Positions 8,352 to 17,130 of a stretch of 64,000 bases of DNA are shown piece by piece. The stretch is from assembly GCA_007745635.1 (NCBI GenBank), contig CP036272.1, positions 2,089,900-2,153,899 on the forward strand. The letters are read 5' to 3'. The notes under the pieces are model-generated. The model had not been told where the DNA came from. It worked only from the letters and a program-made list of their open reading frames with translations, and did not search any database. The DNA is from Stieleria bergensis (lineage in GTDB: Bacteria > Planctomycetota > Planctomycetia > Pirellulales > Pirellulaceae). Made by a program: the position numbers and the translations under genes. Position 1 is the first letter of the stretch; each line of letters begins with the position of its first letter.

Positions 8352-9629
8352 CTAGGGGAAGATGTAGCGGAACCAGTTGCGAATCCCCTGCTTGGGAACG
8401 TAGGCCACCGGTTGTCCCCACAAACCCTGGCCAACTTGGACCACGTTTCGTTCTTGGCCGAATGACACCAAGGCGCGGGCGGGAGCTTGCACTTGCCCTG
8501 GCTGTGTCACCAAGGGGGTGCGTGGGGGCAGCACTTGGACGGGGGAATTGAACCCTCGCGGTGGCGGAGCAACCGGAGTGGTGCAGTTGCTAGGGACCAC
8601 TGGCTGGCACACACCGTAAAACGTATGAGTCGACGGATGTGGAGTCGCGCCGGTGATCAGGCGGCAGTTGTCCATGTTGGCATGCGGCGAAATCGCGGGC
8701 TGCTCAATCTGGGAATAGTCGGTCGTCGGCGGCGAAGGGTATGTCTGTGACGGCAGCGGCTGTGAGGGGAATGTCTGTGACGGCAGGGGCTGTGACGGCA
8801 GGGGAGCTGGCAAGGTTGTGCTGGCCCCGCCAAGGCTGCCGGCCGCGCCACCTCCGCTGGGCAAGTTGTCGATCATCGAAGCCGGTGGCAACGTGGTGCC
8901 AGGTATCGAACTGCCGCCTGCCGGAGGCAAGCCAACAGCGGGCGCACTGGCCCCGCCACTCAATCCCGGAGGCAAGGCCATCGAACCGCCTGCGGCAGGC
9001 AGGTTGCTATTGGATGGCAACGAGCCCGGTGCAGGTGCAAACGTTCCCGGATCGGGCACCGAGATGGGATCCTGGAAGTAAACCGTACGCTGCACTGTCG
9101 GAATGTTCGAAGTGACTGGTGTGTCCGAAACCAGGGCCACCTGTCGATCGGTCGCGGCCCACGGCGTGCTTAAACCAACCACCGGTTTCACGGTGTTCTG
9201 ATGATCAGCGAATCCATTGCCAGTCCCTTCAGACACGATGTTTGCCTGATTGCTGGGCGGCTTCAAACTCATTTGCTGTGACGTGTTTGGCCGAACGGTT
9301 CGGTTGGATTCAGCGTCGCTCAATTCCGGTGCCACCCCTGAGGGTTCCAAGTAGACGGCGCGAGAAATCTTGGTGACTGCGGGCGCGGCAGCAGGCGCGT
9401 TGGTGTTCGAACCTTGCGACCAGAGGTTGCCCGCGTTGACAGGCCGCAGTCGAGCGGCGACCTCAGGCCGAACCGGAAGCGAATTTTGGAGCGGCACATA
9501 AACCGGCAAACCAACCGGAGTTCCCAGGGGCAATTGCTGAGGGGATTGCGCACCGGCGGGCAGTGCTGCCAAGGTAGCCAAGGCGGTCAGGGTAGCCAGC
9601 TGGCTGGAGCGAATGATGTTGGACTTCAT
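8352..9629 (-). CDS. Secreted proline-rich protein, function unknown
   Basis: About 425 residues from the ATG at 9629; a longer frame to 9701 exists but delays the signal peptide. Residues 1-28 form a typical Sec signal (MKSNIIRSSQLATL... ending ALPAGAQS). The mature protein is rich in Pro, Gly, Ser, Ala and Gln. A Gly/Pro-rich middle is followed by tandem LPSQ/FPSQ/YPS units before a Cys-containing segment. The last 35 residues (NVVQVGQGLWGQPVAYVPKQ, then RNWFRYIFP) look ordered and are the likeliest conserved part. No enzyme motif is visible. A cell-wall or surface role is inferred only from secretion and composition. Confidence 0.65.
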   Translation of the reverse strand: MKSNIIRSSQLATLTALATLAALPAGAQSPQQLPLGTPVGLPVYVPLQNSLPVRPEVAARLRPVNAGNLWSQGSNTNAPAAAPAVTKISRAVYLEPSGVAPELSDAESNRTVRPNTSQQMSLKPPSNQANIVSEGTGNGFADHQNTVKPVVGLSTPWAATDRQVALVSDTPVTSNIPTVQRTVYFQDPISVPDPGTFAPAPGSLPSNSNLPAAGGSMALPPGLSGGASAPAVGLPPAGGSSIPGTTLPPASMIDNLPSGGGAAGSLGGASTTLPAPLPSQPLPSQTFPSQPLPSQTYPSPPTTDYSQIEQPAISPHANMDNCRLITGATPHPSTHTFYGVCQPVVPSNCTTPVAPPPRGFNSPVQVLPPRTPLVTQPGQVQAPARALVSFGQERNVVQVGQGLWGQPVAYVPKQGIRNWFRYIFP

Positions 9630-10093
9630 AGCTTGTACGCAGAGTGTCTTGGAAGAGCTCCCGATAAAACCGCTGCAACCTTCCCTGGCACAGCGCCGCA
9701 TGGCAGACCGCCTATTCTACTCCAAAAGGGGTTGAAGTTGCAGCTGCTTTCATTTCCCCGAGACGCTCTCTGACAACTCATAGCAAGTTTGTTGCGTCCC
9801 AAACAATGTCTATGCAAGATTGATGCCGAACGCAGCCAGTAAAGTTGCTGGGCGCCTTCAGAAGGGGTGTTCTTAACCCGCCCTGCCCTATTCGCTGACT
9901 CATTTGCTGGGTTTGACACCGATGCCAAAAATCATGGGACTGGGAATCTTTTTTGATTTCGGCGTCTCATCAGGCAGCGGCCGGTGCATCGGTGTCGGCA
10001 GCTGGGAAAAAATTACAATCGCTGTCCTGTTGGTCGCGACAGCTTGTTGCCGATCGGCGCGGGCAGCGGCCGCGCTTGAGTGGCGTGATGCTG
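9630..10093. other. Gene-free stretch upstream of the secreted protein
   Basis: 464 bp running from the start of the proline-rich gene to the 14-bp repeat array. Frames inside it are short and unconvincing. The promoter of the minus-strand gene should lie in its left part, but no clear motif stands out. Confidence 0.4.
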
Positions 10094-10310
10094 CTTGGCG
10101 GCTAAGGCTTGGCGGCTAAGGCTTGGCGGCTAAGGCTTGGCGGCTAAGGCTTGGCGGCTAAGGCTTGGCGGCTAAGGCTTGGCGGCTAAGGCTTGGCGGC
10201 TAAGGCTTGGCGGCTAAGGCTGGGCGGCTAAGGCTGGGCGGCTAAGGCTGGGCGGCTAAGGCTGGGCGGCTAAGGCTGGGCGGCTAAGGCTGGGCGGCTA
10301 AGGCTGGGCG
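10094..10310. repeat. 14-bp tandem repeat array, 15 full copies plus a partial
   Basis: The unit CTTGGCGGCTAAGG is repeated head to tail 15 times, with a sixteenth partial copy at the right end. Copies 1-9 carry T at the third position (CTTGG) and copies 10-15 plus the partial carry G (CTGGG); otherwise the copies look identical. The right end overlaps the last codons and stop of the protease-fusion gene (10298). The unit length is not a multiple of three and the unit contains a stop codon, so translation cannot run through it. Confidence 0.97.
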
Positions 10311-12604
10311 CGTTCGATCAGTGCTTGCAAGGATTCTTTGAGCTGCAGCACATCGTTCTCTTCCAGCGGTGAAAGCGTTTGTTCTAGCAGCCAGTCAAAG
10401 TCTTCCATCGCCAAGTGGTGCCGGCCCGTCATGCCGCGCAGGCGTGCACGCAGGATTCTTCGCTGAAAGTCGTCTGGGGTGATCGCGACCAGTGCATCCG
10501 CGTAGGCCAGCATCGCTTCCCCATCGTTGCGTCGACCGGCAGCGCCGACCAAGTTGTTTAGCACGCGAGTCAAGATGGCAGTCACGTCTTGTGGCTCCAA
10601 GTCGCTTTCTTGTATCAGTCGTCCCGAGAAACGCAGCACAATGTCAGCGGCATCACGTCGTGAAAGCTCTTTGCCTCGATCAAAGGGGTCAACTAACTGA
10701 GGAGCCTTGGCGTCGGTTTGATCGCGGACGACAAAGTTGCCCGGCAGGCCAATGCCGACCACGTCCAAGCCAATGCGTTTGCCAAGTTCCATGTACAGGA
10801 TTGACAGCAGGATCGGCAGGCCCTCGCGGTCGTCCAGGACTCGATTCAAGTGGCTGTTGGCCGGGTGATAGTATTCGCTGCGACTGCCGTGAAATCCATT
10901 TTGTTCAAACAGATACTGGTGCAAGGTCTGTCGGCGAGTCTTTGTCTTGGCGTCCTTGGCAAGTGATTCGTTGATCTCCGCCGCCATGCGATCAATTTGC
11001 TGGACGTAGGCTTGGGGATCCAGATCGGGGTGGTCTAACATGGCGATCAGCAGCGCGCCTTGCAACAATCGTTGCGACGGCGGTGTGTCTTGCAGTGATT
11101 CAAGTTTTTGCAACGTCTTGCTGCGCCGCACATCTCGGGCAAGTTGTTCCAAGCGTTCGGCTTGCTCTTTCAAGCGAATCGCTTGACGGCTCAGTTCCTG
11201 TGCCGCAAGGGTGTCGCTGTCTGCCAGCAGTCGCAGCTGTTCTTGACCGATGTTTTCAAACGCGATCTCTGGCGTGCTTAATTCGTCCAGCACTGCGGAG
11301 GCTTGTTGGCTTAATTCTGGGTCTGCGATCGAGGGCCCGAATTCAAATTTGCGAAACTCGGGCTTGGTTGAGCGGAACTTGGCCAAGCCAATGCGACCGC
11401 TTTTGAATTGCTTGTCGGTTGATTCAATGACCACATGGCCATTGACGAAGCAGGTGATGCGATCGTCTTTGAGTCGCACTTTCAGCTGATTCCACTGGCC
11501 GGGGAGATAATACGGGGACGGGACGTCGTGTAGAACTTGCCAGGAAAACACCGAGGCGCCACGAAAGCAGGACAGTCGCAGGTTTCCAGCGCTGGGATAA
11601 AAGCCATAATGCTTGTCGTTGCCATCGCTGTGAAAGACAATCCCGGCTGCACCCGCTTCGTCGTCCAATCGTACTTGGACGGCGATCTCTAGAGGTTGTG
11701 CGTGTTGCTTGCTGCGTTGGAGCAACAGAGAGCGACCGCCGAAGGCATTGCCGCTACCGCTGGCCGATATCCTGCCCCCTTTCTGTTGCCAGGTCGCACC
11801 AAACAGCGGTTCCCAGGTTTCGAGATCAACTTCGGCCAGGCGAACCCAACGATCGATGCTGATCGAGTTGGGATTGTTTTTTAGTTCAACCAGTTTTTGC
11901 ACCGGAATGGCAAAGCCCAGATTGCTGTCCAGCAAGGACTTCATGTTCACGATGCCTAAGACAGCGCCCAGGCTGTCAACCAAGGGGCCGCCGCTATTGC
12001 CCGGTTCGATCGGCATGGCCAGCTGCAGCAGCGTCTGTCCTTCGATCTCTCGCCGCGCCGAAAGGATTCCATCCACGACGCTTTTTTCTAATCCTAACGG
12101 ATTGCCGAAGGCGAACACTCGCATGCCTTGTTTCGCGGTATCAGGATCGGCCAACGGCAAGGCGGGTAATGGAGAGTCGGCGAAATCAATTTGGATGATC
12201 GCCAGGTCAGCGGTGACGTCGGAAGCGTAAACGGCTGTCGCGGAGAGTTTGTTCCCTTGGTAGTCCGTGATGGTAAAAGCGCGGCCCTGACCGATCACAT
12301 GCATGTTGGTTGCGATCATGCCTGAATCATCAATCACAAATCCGGTGCCGATGCCTGATTCGGCGCCGTCGCGATCGGTGACTCGAATCGTGACCACTGA
12401 TTTGGAGACCTTGCTGACGAGCTGTTCAACGTTCAGCGGCTTGGTGGATGTCGAGTCCTTTGCGATCTCGGCTGACGCCAAGCTATCCTTGACTTGCTCT
12501 TGCCCTTGGCATGTCGAGCCCTGCAGGCAGCCGACAAACAATGCGAGGACGATCCAGGTTCGGGGCGCAAGCGGCGAGCGAAGCATTGGCAGGCGTTGAG
12601 TCAT
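10298..12604 (-). CDS. Secreted trypsin-like protease / laminin-G / SirB1 transglutaminase-like fusion
   Basis: A long multidomain protein; residue numbers here count from the GTG at 12637, while the first ATG is at 12604. A hydrophobic signal or anchor (about 26-40) is followed by an HtrA/DegP-type S1C protease domain with triad His113 (NMHVIG), Asp144 (ADLAII) and Ser215 (GNSGGPL). No PDZ domain follows. Instead residues about 265-435 form a DUF1080/laminin-G-like sandwich (HYGFYPSAGNLRLS, RITCFVNGHVVIES). After a helical linker, residues about 530-700 match the SirB1/Transglut_core2 pattern (GLPILLSILYMELGKRIGLDVV, then GIGLPGNFVVR) with TPR-like helices to the end. Protein quality control or turnover at the envelope is inferred. 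The gene ends inside a tandem repeat array. Confidence 0.85.
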   Translation of the reverse strand: MTQRLPMLRSPLAPRTWIVLALFVGCLQGSTCQGQEQVKDSLASAEIAKDSTSTKPLNVEQLVSKVSKSVVTIRVTDRDGAESGIGTGFVIDDSGMIATNMHVIGQGRAFTITDYQGNKLSATAVYASDVTADLAIIQIDFADSPLPALPLADPDTAKQGMRVFAFGNPLGLEKSVVDGILSARREIEGQTLLQLAMPIEPGNSGGPLVDSLGAVLGIVNMKSLLDSNLGFAIPVQKLVELKNNPNSISIDRWVRLAEVDLETWEPLFGATWQQKGGRISASGSGNAFGGRSLLLQRSKQHAQPLEIAVQVRLDDEAGAAGIVFHSDGNDKHYGFYPSAGNLRLSCFRGASVFSWQVLHDVPSPYYLPGQWNQLKVRLKDDRITCFVNGHVVIESTDKQFKSGRIGLAKFRSTKPEFRKFEFGPSIADPELSQQASAVLDELSTPEIAFENIGQEQLRLLADSDTLAAQELSRQAIRLKEQAERLEQLARDVRRSKTLQKLESLQDTPPSQRLLQGALLIAMLDHPDLDPQAYVQQIDRMAAEINESLAKDAKTKTRRQTLHQYLFEQNGFHGSRSEYYHPANSHLNRVLDDREGLPILLSILYMELGKRIGLDVVGIGLPGNFVVRDQTDAKAPQLVDPFDRGKELSRRDAADIVLRFSGRLIQESDLEPQDVTAILTRVLNNLVGAAGRRNDGEAMLAYADALVAITPDDFQRRILRARLRGMTGRHHLAMEDFDWLLEQTLSPLEENDVLQLKESLQALIERAQP

Positions 12605-12775
12605 TGATTGGGCCGTTGGAGAGAATCGCTGGAACACGCACGCATTCTAACGTTTGGTACGTCGCCCCTATTGTACTTGTCTTTGATTGTACGGCGGATG
12701 GAAGACTTCTGCAGCACTGCGAGTGCCCGCGCGCACTGGGGGCTGGCCGGACATGGCATCAGAGCGTGCCGGGAC

Positions 12776-13999
12776 TTACCGACCGCCGTCGCCTTGATTG
12801 AGGAAGGTCAATTCAAAGCAGGTGCCTTGGCCAGGTTCGCTGGTGATGTTGGCATCCACGTTATTCTTCTGTAGCAGTGCCATGCAGATTGAAAGCCCCA
12901 GCCCCATGCCATCGGATTTTGTCGAGAACAAGGGTTCGGTGATTTTGAGCAGATCCTCCGCAGTGATTCCCATGCCAGTGTCGATCAGACGCATGCGATG
13001 CGTGCTCGTTTCAATCACCAATTGGCCTCCGTCGGGCATCGCTTCGATGGCGTTTTGCAGCAGGTTGCGAAATACAATGGCCATTTGATTGGCATCAACG
13101 TCCGCGATCAGCTCCGGTTGCTCCAGTCGCTTTTCAAGCGAGATGGATGCTGGCACGGTGATGGAATCAATCACATCATCGAGTAGTTCGATCAAATCAC
13201 AGGCGGCTGAGTTGGGCTGCGGCCCTTTCGCAATGCTGGTCAACGTGCGAATCACTTTGTCAATCTTGGTGACTTGACGATCGATGCGTTGCAGATGCTC
13301 GGCCTGTTTTTGCGCCGTCGGCTGAGTGGCGTTCAGCAGGTAATAGATTGACGTTCGCACAGCATTGAGCGGATTGCGGACTTCATGGGCAATGCCACCG
13401 GAGATCTCCCCCAGCATCGCCAGTCGTTCAGCGCGAGCAAGCTGTGCTTCGATCTGCCGGAGCTGTTCGGTCCGTTCCCTCACGCGCTGTTCCAGCAAGC
13501 GATTCGATTCAGCCAGTTCCAGCTGGGCTTGTTTCAGATCCGAGATGTCGCGAACGATGCCCGCATAATACGTTTCGCTGCCGGTCTTGATTTCGCTGAC
13601 TGCTAAGTGGACGGGAAACAGAGTTCCGTCATGACGGCGCCCGGTGACTTCGCGACCCACGCCAATGATCTTTGCCTGGCGAGTGTCTTGATAGTGTTGT
13701 AGGTATCCATCGTGTTGGTCACGATCCGGTTGATCCATCAACAGGCTGACGTTTTGCCCGATCAGCTCTTCGCTGTCATAGCCAAACATCACTGCGGTTG
13801 CAGGGTTGAGATGAGAGATCTGGCCGCGGCGATTGATCACAATGATCGCGTCGACTGCCGTTTGCATGATCGCGCCGAGAAGTTCGTGCTGCTGTGGGCC
13901 GAGCGTTTCTGATGGCTTGGGGTCAGCAGAGGGTGATTCTCGATCCCGTGATTCATGATCGCTGGAAGCGGCGTGTGATTTCGAGTCGTGATCAGGCAT
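12776..13999 (-). CDS. PAS-domain sensor histidine kinase
   Basis: 407 residues, soluble. A charged N-terminal tail is followed by a FixL-like PAS domain (about 38-155; AVDAIIVINRRGQISHLN, then FGYDSEELIGQNV), a coiled linker, a HisKA domain with the phospho-acceptor His205 in GGIAHEVRNPLN, and an HATPase_c domain with the N box (NLLQNAIEAMPDGG) and the G boxes DTGMGI and GMGLGL. No transmembrane segment is seen, so a cytoplasmic signal is likely; a haem or other cofactor in PAS cannot be judged. It follows the receiver-PAS-kinase gene by 57 bp on the same strand and the two are probably co-transcribed. No DNA-binding response regulator is next to it. Confidence 0.9.
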   Translation of the reverse strand: MPDHDSKSHAASSDHESRDRESPSADPKPSETLGPQQHELLGAIMQTAVDAIIVINRRGQISHLNPATAVMFGYDSEELIGQNVSLLMDQPDRDQHDGYLQHYQDTRQAKIIGVGREVTGRRHDGTLFPVHLAVSEIKTGSETYYAGIVRDISDLKQAQLELAESNRLLEQRVRERTEQLRQIEAQLARAERLAMLGEISGGIAHEVRNPLNAVRTSIYYLLNATQPTAQKQAEHLQRIDRQVTKIDKVIRTLTSIAKGPQPNSAACDLIELLDDVIDSITVPASISLEKRLEQPELIADVDANQMAIVFRNLLQNAIEAMPDGGQLVIETSTHRMRLIDTGMGITAEDLLKITEPLFSTKSDGMGLGLSICMALLQKNNVDANITSEPGQGTCFELTFLNQGDGGR

Positions 14000-14056
14000 G
14001 AAAAGCAGTGGGCAGGAGTCCTTAAAGGGGACGGCGCATGGGGCGTGTTGATCAGA

Positions 14057-15727
14057 TCACGATGCCGAGGATTCCGAAAGAGCCCGAGGGTTGGCCTTCA
14101 CGGGGAGGCGGATCTCAAAGCAGGCACCGGATGCGGGTTGGTCGGCGGCCGGGGAGTTCTGGCGGATCGTGCCGCCATGGGCTTCAATGATCCGCTGGCA
14201 GATCGCAAGCCCCAGACCGGTGCCGGTGCTTTTCGTGGTGTAGAACGGTTCAAAGATTTTGTGTTGATGATCCAGGCCGATGCCTGGTCCGTTATCACGG
14301 AGTGTTAGAACAACAAATTCGTCTTCGACTTGCCATTGAATTTGCAATTCAAAAGGGTCGGGGCAAGCGGCAAGGGCATTTTCAATCAGGTTTCGAATCA
14401 CCTGTTCCATGCGAAAGACGTCGATGTGGACCTTCGGGCACTGATCGCAGTCAGCCGGTTCACGCAGTGTTGCGTCACGGTTGTTTCGCTGTAGTTTGAG
14501 GTCTGTCCAGACACGCTGCCAAACCGATGGGAGCGATTCGTCGTGACGCTGCAAATGAATGGGTGCAGCAAACGAACGCACTTCATCTAGCAGGCACGTT
14601 AAATCATTGCCTGCGCGGCGAATGGCATCCAAGTCTTGCATCGCGTGGGAGTCTTTTTCGATCTCAAGCTCCAACATGTCTGTTGCCGCCATGATCCGCT
14701 GCAGCGCGTTGCGACTTTCGTGTGCGAGCCCCGTCATGGTTTGACCGATCGCAGCCAAACGCTGAGCTTGCAATGCCTGTTGCTGGGCATCGATCAAGTC
14801 GCTGATGTCGACGCCGACGGCCAAGATGGATTGCGTCTTCGAGCCCGCGTCCAGGATTGCGGTATTGGACCAACGCACGTGAATGTGTTCGCCATTCTTG
14901 CAGGCAACTTCCGTCACTGTTTCTGGGCCATTGGCTGGCCGCGTCGTTGGCGCGAAAATTGATCGCGCAACGTCTTGCTGGGCGGGCGGAATGCATTGCT
15001 GGAACCAGTTGGTGCCCTTGAGTTCTTCCGCTGACCAGCCTGTGGTTTGAGTTAAATAGGGGTTGAACTGCAGGATTGTTCCCTCGGGATCGAGCACCAA
15101 AACAATCGCCTCGGCGGTGTTGAGAATCATCTCCGCGAAGGCGTGTTCTTTGTCAAATGCGGATTGCAGTTGGCGCCGCTCAGCAATCCGGCGCACGGTC
15201 CCTCGCAGGTCATCGGGGATGATGGGTTTAATGACATAATCCGAGGCACCACCGCGGAACGCAGCAATGGTGCTGTCGACATCCCCGAAACCTGTGAAAA
15301 CAACGAATTCGCTTTGTGGCATTCGCGCGGTCAGCTGCGGAAGAAAGTCTTCGACCATGCCATCGGGTAGCTTGCGATCGGTCAAGGTGATCGCATATCC
15401 ATCGGGGTTTGGCACCGCCAGAGCTTTTTGCAAACTGTCCACACCATGAACTTCGTGCCCATCGATTTCCAGAATGTCCAGCAGGTTGGCCAGCGAATCC
15501 TGATCGTCCTCGATGACAAGGATGCGAAGTCGATGCCCATTTGCCGACTGGGAATGCTGATCGATCGCGGGTGAGAGTTGATGCACGATAAAGCGGTGTC
15601 GGTGGGAGTTGACGTCCAAGGAGCGTCGCGGAAGAAGCCGTTGCAAGGTGTCGTCGCGATGGCATGATCGCAATGGCTGATCGCAATGGCTGATCGCAAT
15701 GGCTGATCGCAATGGCTGGCGCTGCAT
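14057..15727 (-). CDS. Hybrid receiver-PAS-histidine kinase
   Basis: Domain order is receiver, PAS, HisKA, HATPase. The receiver (about 67-180) has the acidic pair Asp74/Asp75, phospho-acceptor Asp117 in TDRKLPDG and Lys167. The PAS domain spans about 197-315. The HisKA His336 lies in GLAHESRNALQ, and the HATPase carries NLIENALAACPD, DNGPGIG and GTGLGLAIC. With the receiver in front, the protein probably takes phosphate from, or is modulated by, another kinase, perhaps its neighbour. The first 24 residues come from a 13-bp tandem repeat, so the real start may be the in-frame GTG at 15586. No output domain other than the kinase is present. Confidence 0.85.
   Translation of the reverse strand: MQRQPLRSAIAISHCDQPLRSCHRDDTLQRLLPRRSLDVNSHRHRFIVHQLSPAIDQHSQSANGHRLRILVIEDDQDSLANLLDILEIDGHEVHGVDSLQKALAVPNPDGYAITLTDRKLPDGMVEDFLPQLTARMPQSEFVVFTGFGDVDSTIAAFRGGASDYVIKPIIPDDLRGTVRRIAERRQLQSAFDKEHAFAEMILNTAEAIVLVLDPEGTILQFNPYLTQTTGWSAEELKGTNWFQQCIPPAQQDVARSIFAPTTRPANGPETVTEVACKNGEHIHVRWSNTAILDAGSKTQSILAVGVDISDLIDAQQQALQAQRLAAIGQTMTGLAHESRNALQRIMAATDMLELEIEKDSHAMQDLDAIRRAGNDLTCLLDEVRSFAAPIHLQRHDESLPSVWQRVWTDLKLQRNNRDATLREPADCDQCPKVHIDVFRMEQVIRNLIENALAACPDPFELQIQWQVEDEFVVLTLRDNGPGIGLDHQHKIFEPFYTTKSTGTGLGLAICQRIIEAHGGTIRQNSPAADQPASGACFEIRLPVKANPRALSESSAS
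15666..15717. repeat. Four perfect 13-bp tandem repeats
   Basis: GATCGCAATGGCT is repeated four times without a mismatch. It lies at the 5' end of the hybrid kinase frame. Because 13 is not a multiple of three, the repeat is unlikely to be real coding sequence and casts doubt on the first start codon of that gene. Confidence 0.95.
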
Positions 15728-16017
15728 GTCGATGCGGTGCCTCCAATCGTTTGCTCGCTCGGCTTCTAGTCTAACAGGTTGTCACCTTGGCTGGAATTGG
15801 TTGCCCGACTTCGTTGGGGGGATGGCAAGGAGTGGTTGGGGGAGCGTGATGCTTGGCAACGTGGTACCGCACGCCTCACAACGCCGCTTTCTGGTTTGAA
15901 TCGAGTCTTGTTCACCCGGCGGTTGCTGTCAGGGGTTCGCCCTTGGGTTATGCTGTAATGTTGCCCTGCACAGACGGGGCGGTCCTGACGTTTTGAACTG
16001 ACTGAGTGGAGATTGGT

Positions 16018-17130
16018 GTGACACGATTTGCATTGATTGGTGGTTTTTTGGGTGCCGGTAAGACAACCTTGATTGGCGAATTGGCGAGCCGCTATGTCGC
16101 TCAGGGCAAGCGCATTGGAATCATTACCAACGATCAGGCAGCTGATTTGGTCGACACTCAGAACTTGCGTGCACAGGGATTTGCTGTCGGCGAAGTGGCT
16201 GGGGCTTGTTTCTGTTGCAGCTTTGATGAGATGGTGGCTGCCGCCAAAGAACTTGGTGCCGATGCGGCTCCGGATCTGTTACTGGCCGAACCGGTTGGCA
16301 GTTGCACGGATCTTGTGGCCACGATCATCTTGCCTCTGCAGCAGTTATTGGGGGAGCAGTTTCAGCTGGCTCCCTTTGGCGTCATGCTCAAGCCCGGTCA
16401 TGGGCGACGCATTTTGGCCGGTGGTGACTCGCAAACGGCACTCAGCGGTTTTTCTCCGCAGGCGGAGTACATTTTCCGCAAGCAGCTTGAAGAAGCCGAT
16501 TACTTGATGATCGGTCGAGCGGACACCATGGACCAGCAGCAGATTGATGAACTCAAACAACGCTTGTCTGAAGTCGCCCCGGATGTCCCCGTGATCGCCG
16601 TCAGCCCTCGCAGTGGTCAAGGGGTTGACGAAGTGATGCAGATGATGCTGTCGGACCTGCCAGCTGGTCAGCGTTTGCTTGACATTGATTATGACACCTA
16701 CGCTGATGGAGAAGCAGAGCTCGGCTGGGTGAACTTGGCAACCTCCGTGCAAAGCATGGCACCGATCGACTTGAATGAAGTGGCCGAAGCGCTGGTCCGT
16801 CACATTGGTCGTCAGATCGTTCAGCAGTCCGCTGGAGCGATCGCCCACGTCAAAGCCTCGGTGTCCGGCGATGGCACTCATGCGGTGGCGAACTTGGTGG
16901 ATAACTTTGGTGACGTCGAAGTCGGTTTGGAAGCTGGGCACGCAGTCAAAGGCGTGATTGAGATCGTGATCAACGCCCGGGTGGCACTCGATCCGCAAAC
17001 ACTTCAGCAGTTCTGTGAGAACGCTTTGCAAGGCGTCGCTGCCGATCAAGGCTGGCCGATTGAGTCCATCAATGCGCGTTCATTGCGTCCCGGACGCCCC
17101 ACGCCAACACACCGAGTGACTCAAGCCTAA
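16018..17130 (+). CDS. G3E-family GTPase (CobW/YjiA type metallochaperone)
   Basis: About 370 residues. The N-terminus has the P-loop GGFLGAGKTT, and the switch region carries a Cys-x-Cys-Cys metal-binding motif (GACFCCSF), diagnostic of COG0523 G3E GTPases that deliver metals such as Zn or Co to target enzymes. The C-terminal third is a CobW_C-like domain. The start was set at the GTG at 16018, five bases after GGAGA (16008-16012); another GTG sits at 16006. The stop codon overlaps the ATG of the SGNH gene by one base, suggesting translational coupling. The metal is unknown and no Zur-like operator was seen. Confidence 0.85.
   Translation: MTRFALIGGFLGAGKTTLIGELASRYVAQGKRIGIITNDQAADLVDTQNLRAQGFAVGEVAGACFCCSFDEMVAAAKELGADAAPDLLLAEPVGSCTDLVATIILPLQQLLGEQFQLAPFGVMLKPGHGRRILAGGDSQTALSGFSPQAEYIFRKQLEEADYLMIGRADTMDQQQIDELKQRLSEVAPDVPVIAVSPRSGQGVDEVMQMMLSDLPAGQRLLDIDYDTYADGEAELGWVNLATSVQSMAPIDLNEVAEALVRHIGRQIVQQSAGAIAHVKASVSGDGTHAVANLVDNFGDVEVGLEAGHAVKGVIEIVINARVALDPQTLQQFCENALQGVAADQGWPIESINARSLRPGRPTPTHRVTQA

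Noticed and set aside
10094-10310. CRISPR array
   Set aside because: The units are contiguous 14-mers without spacers, and no cas genes are in the window.
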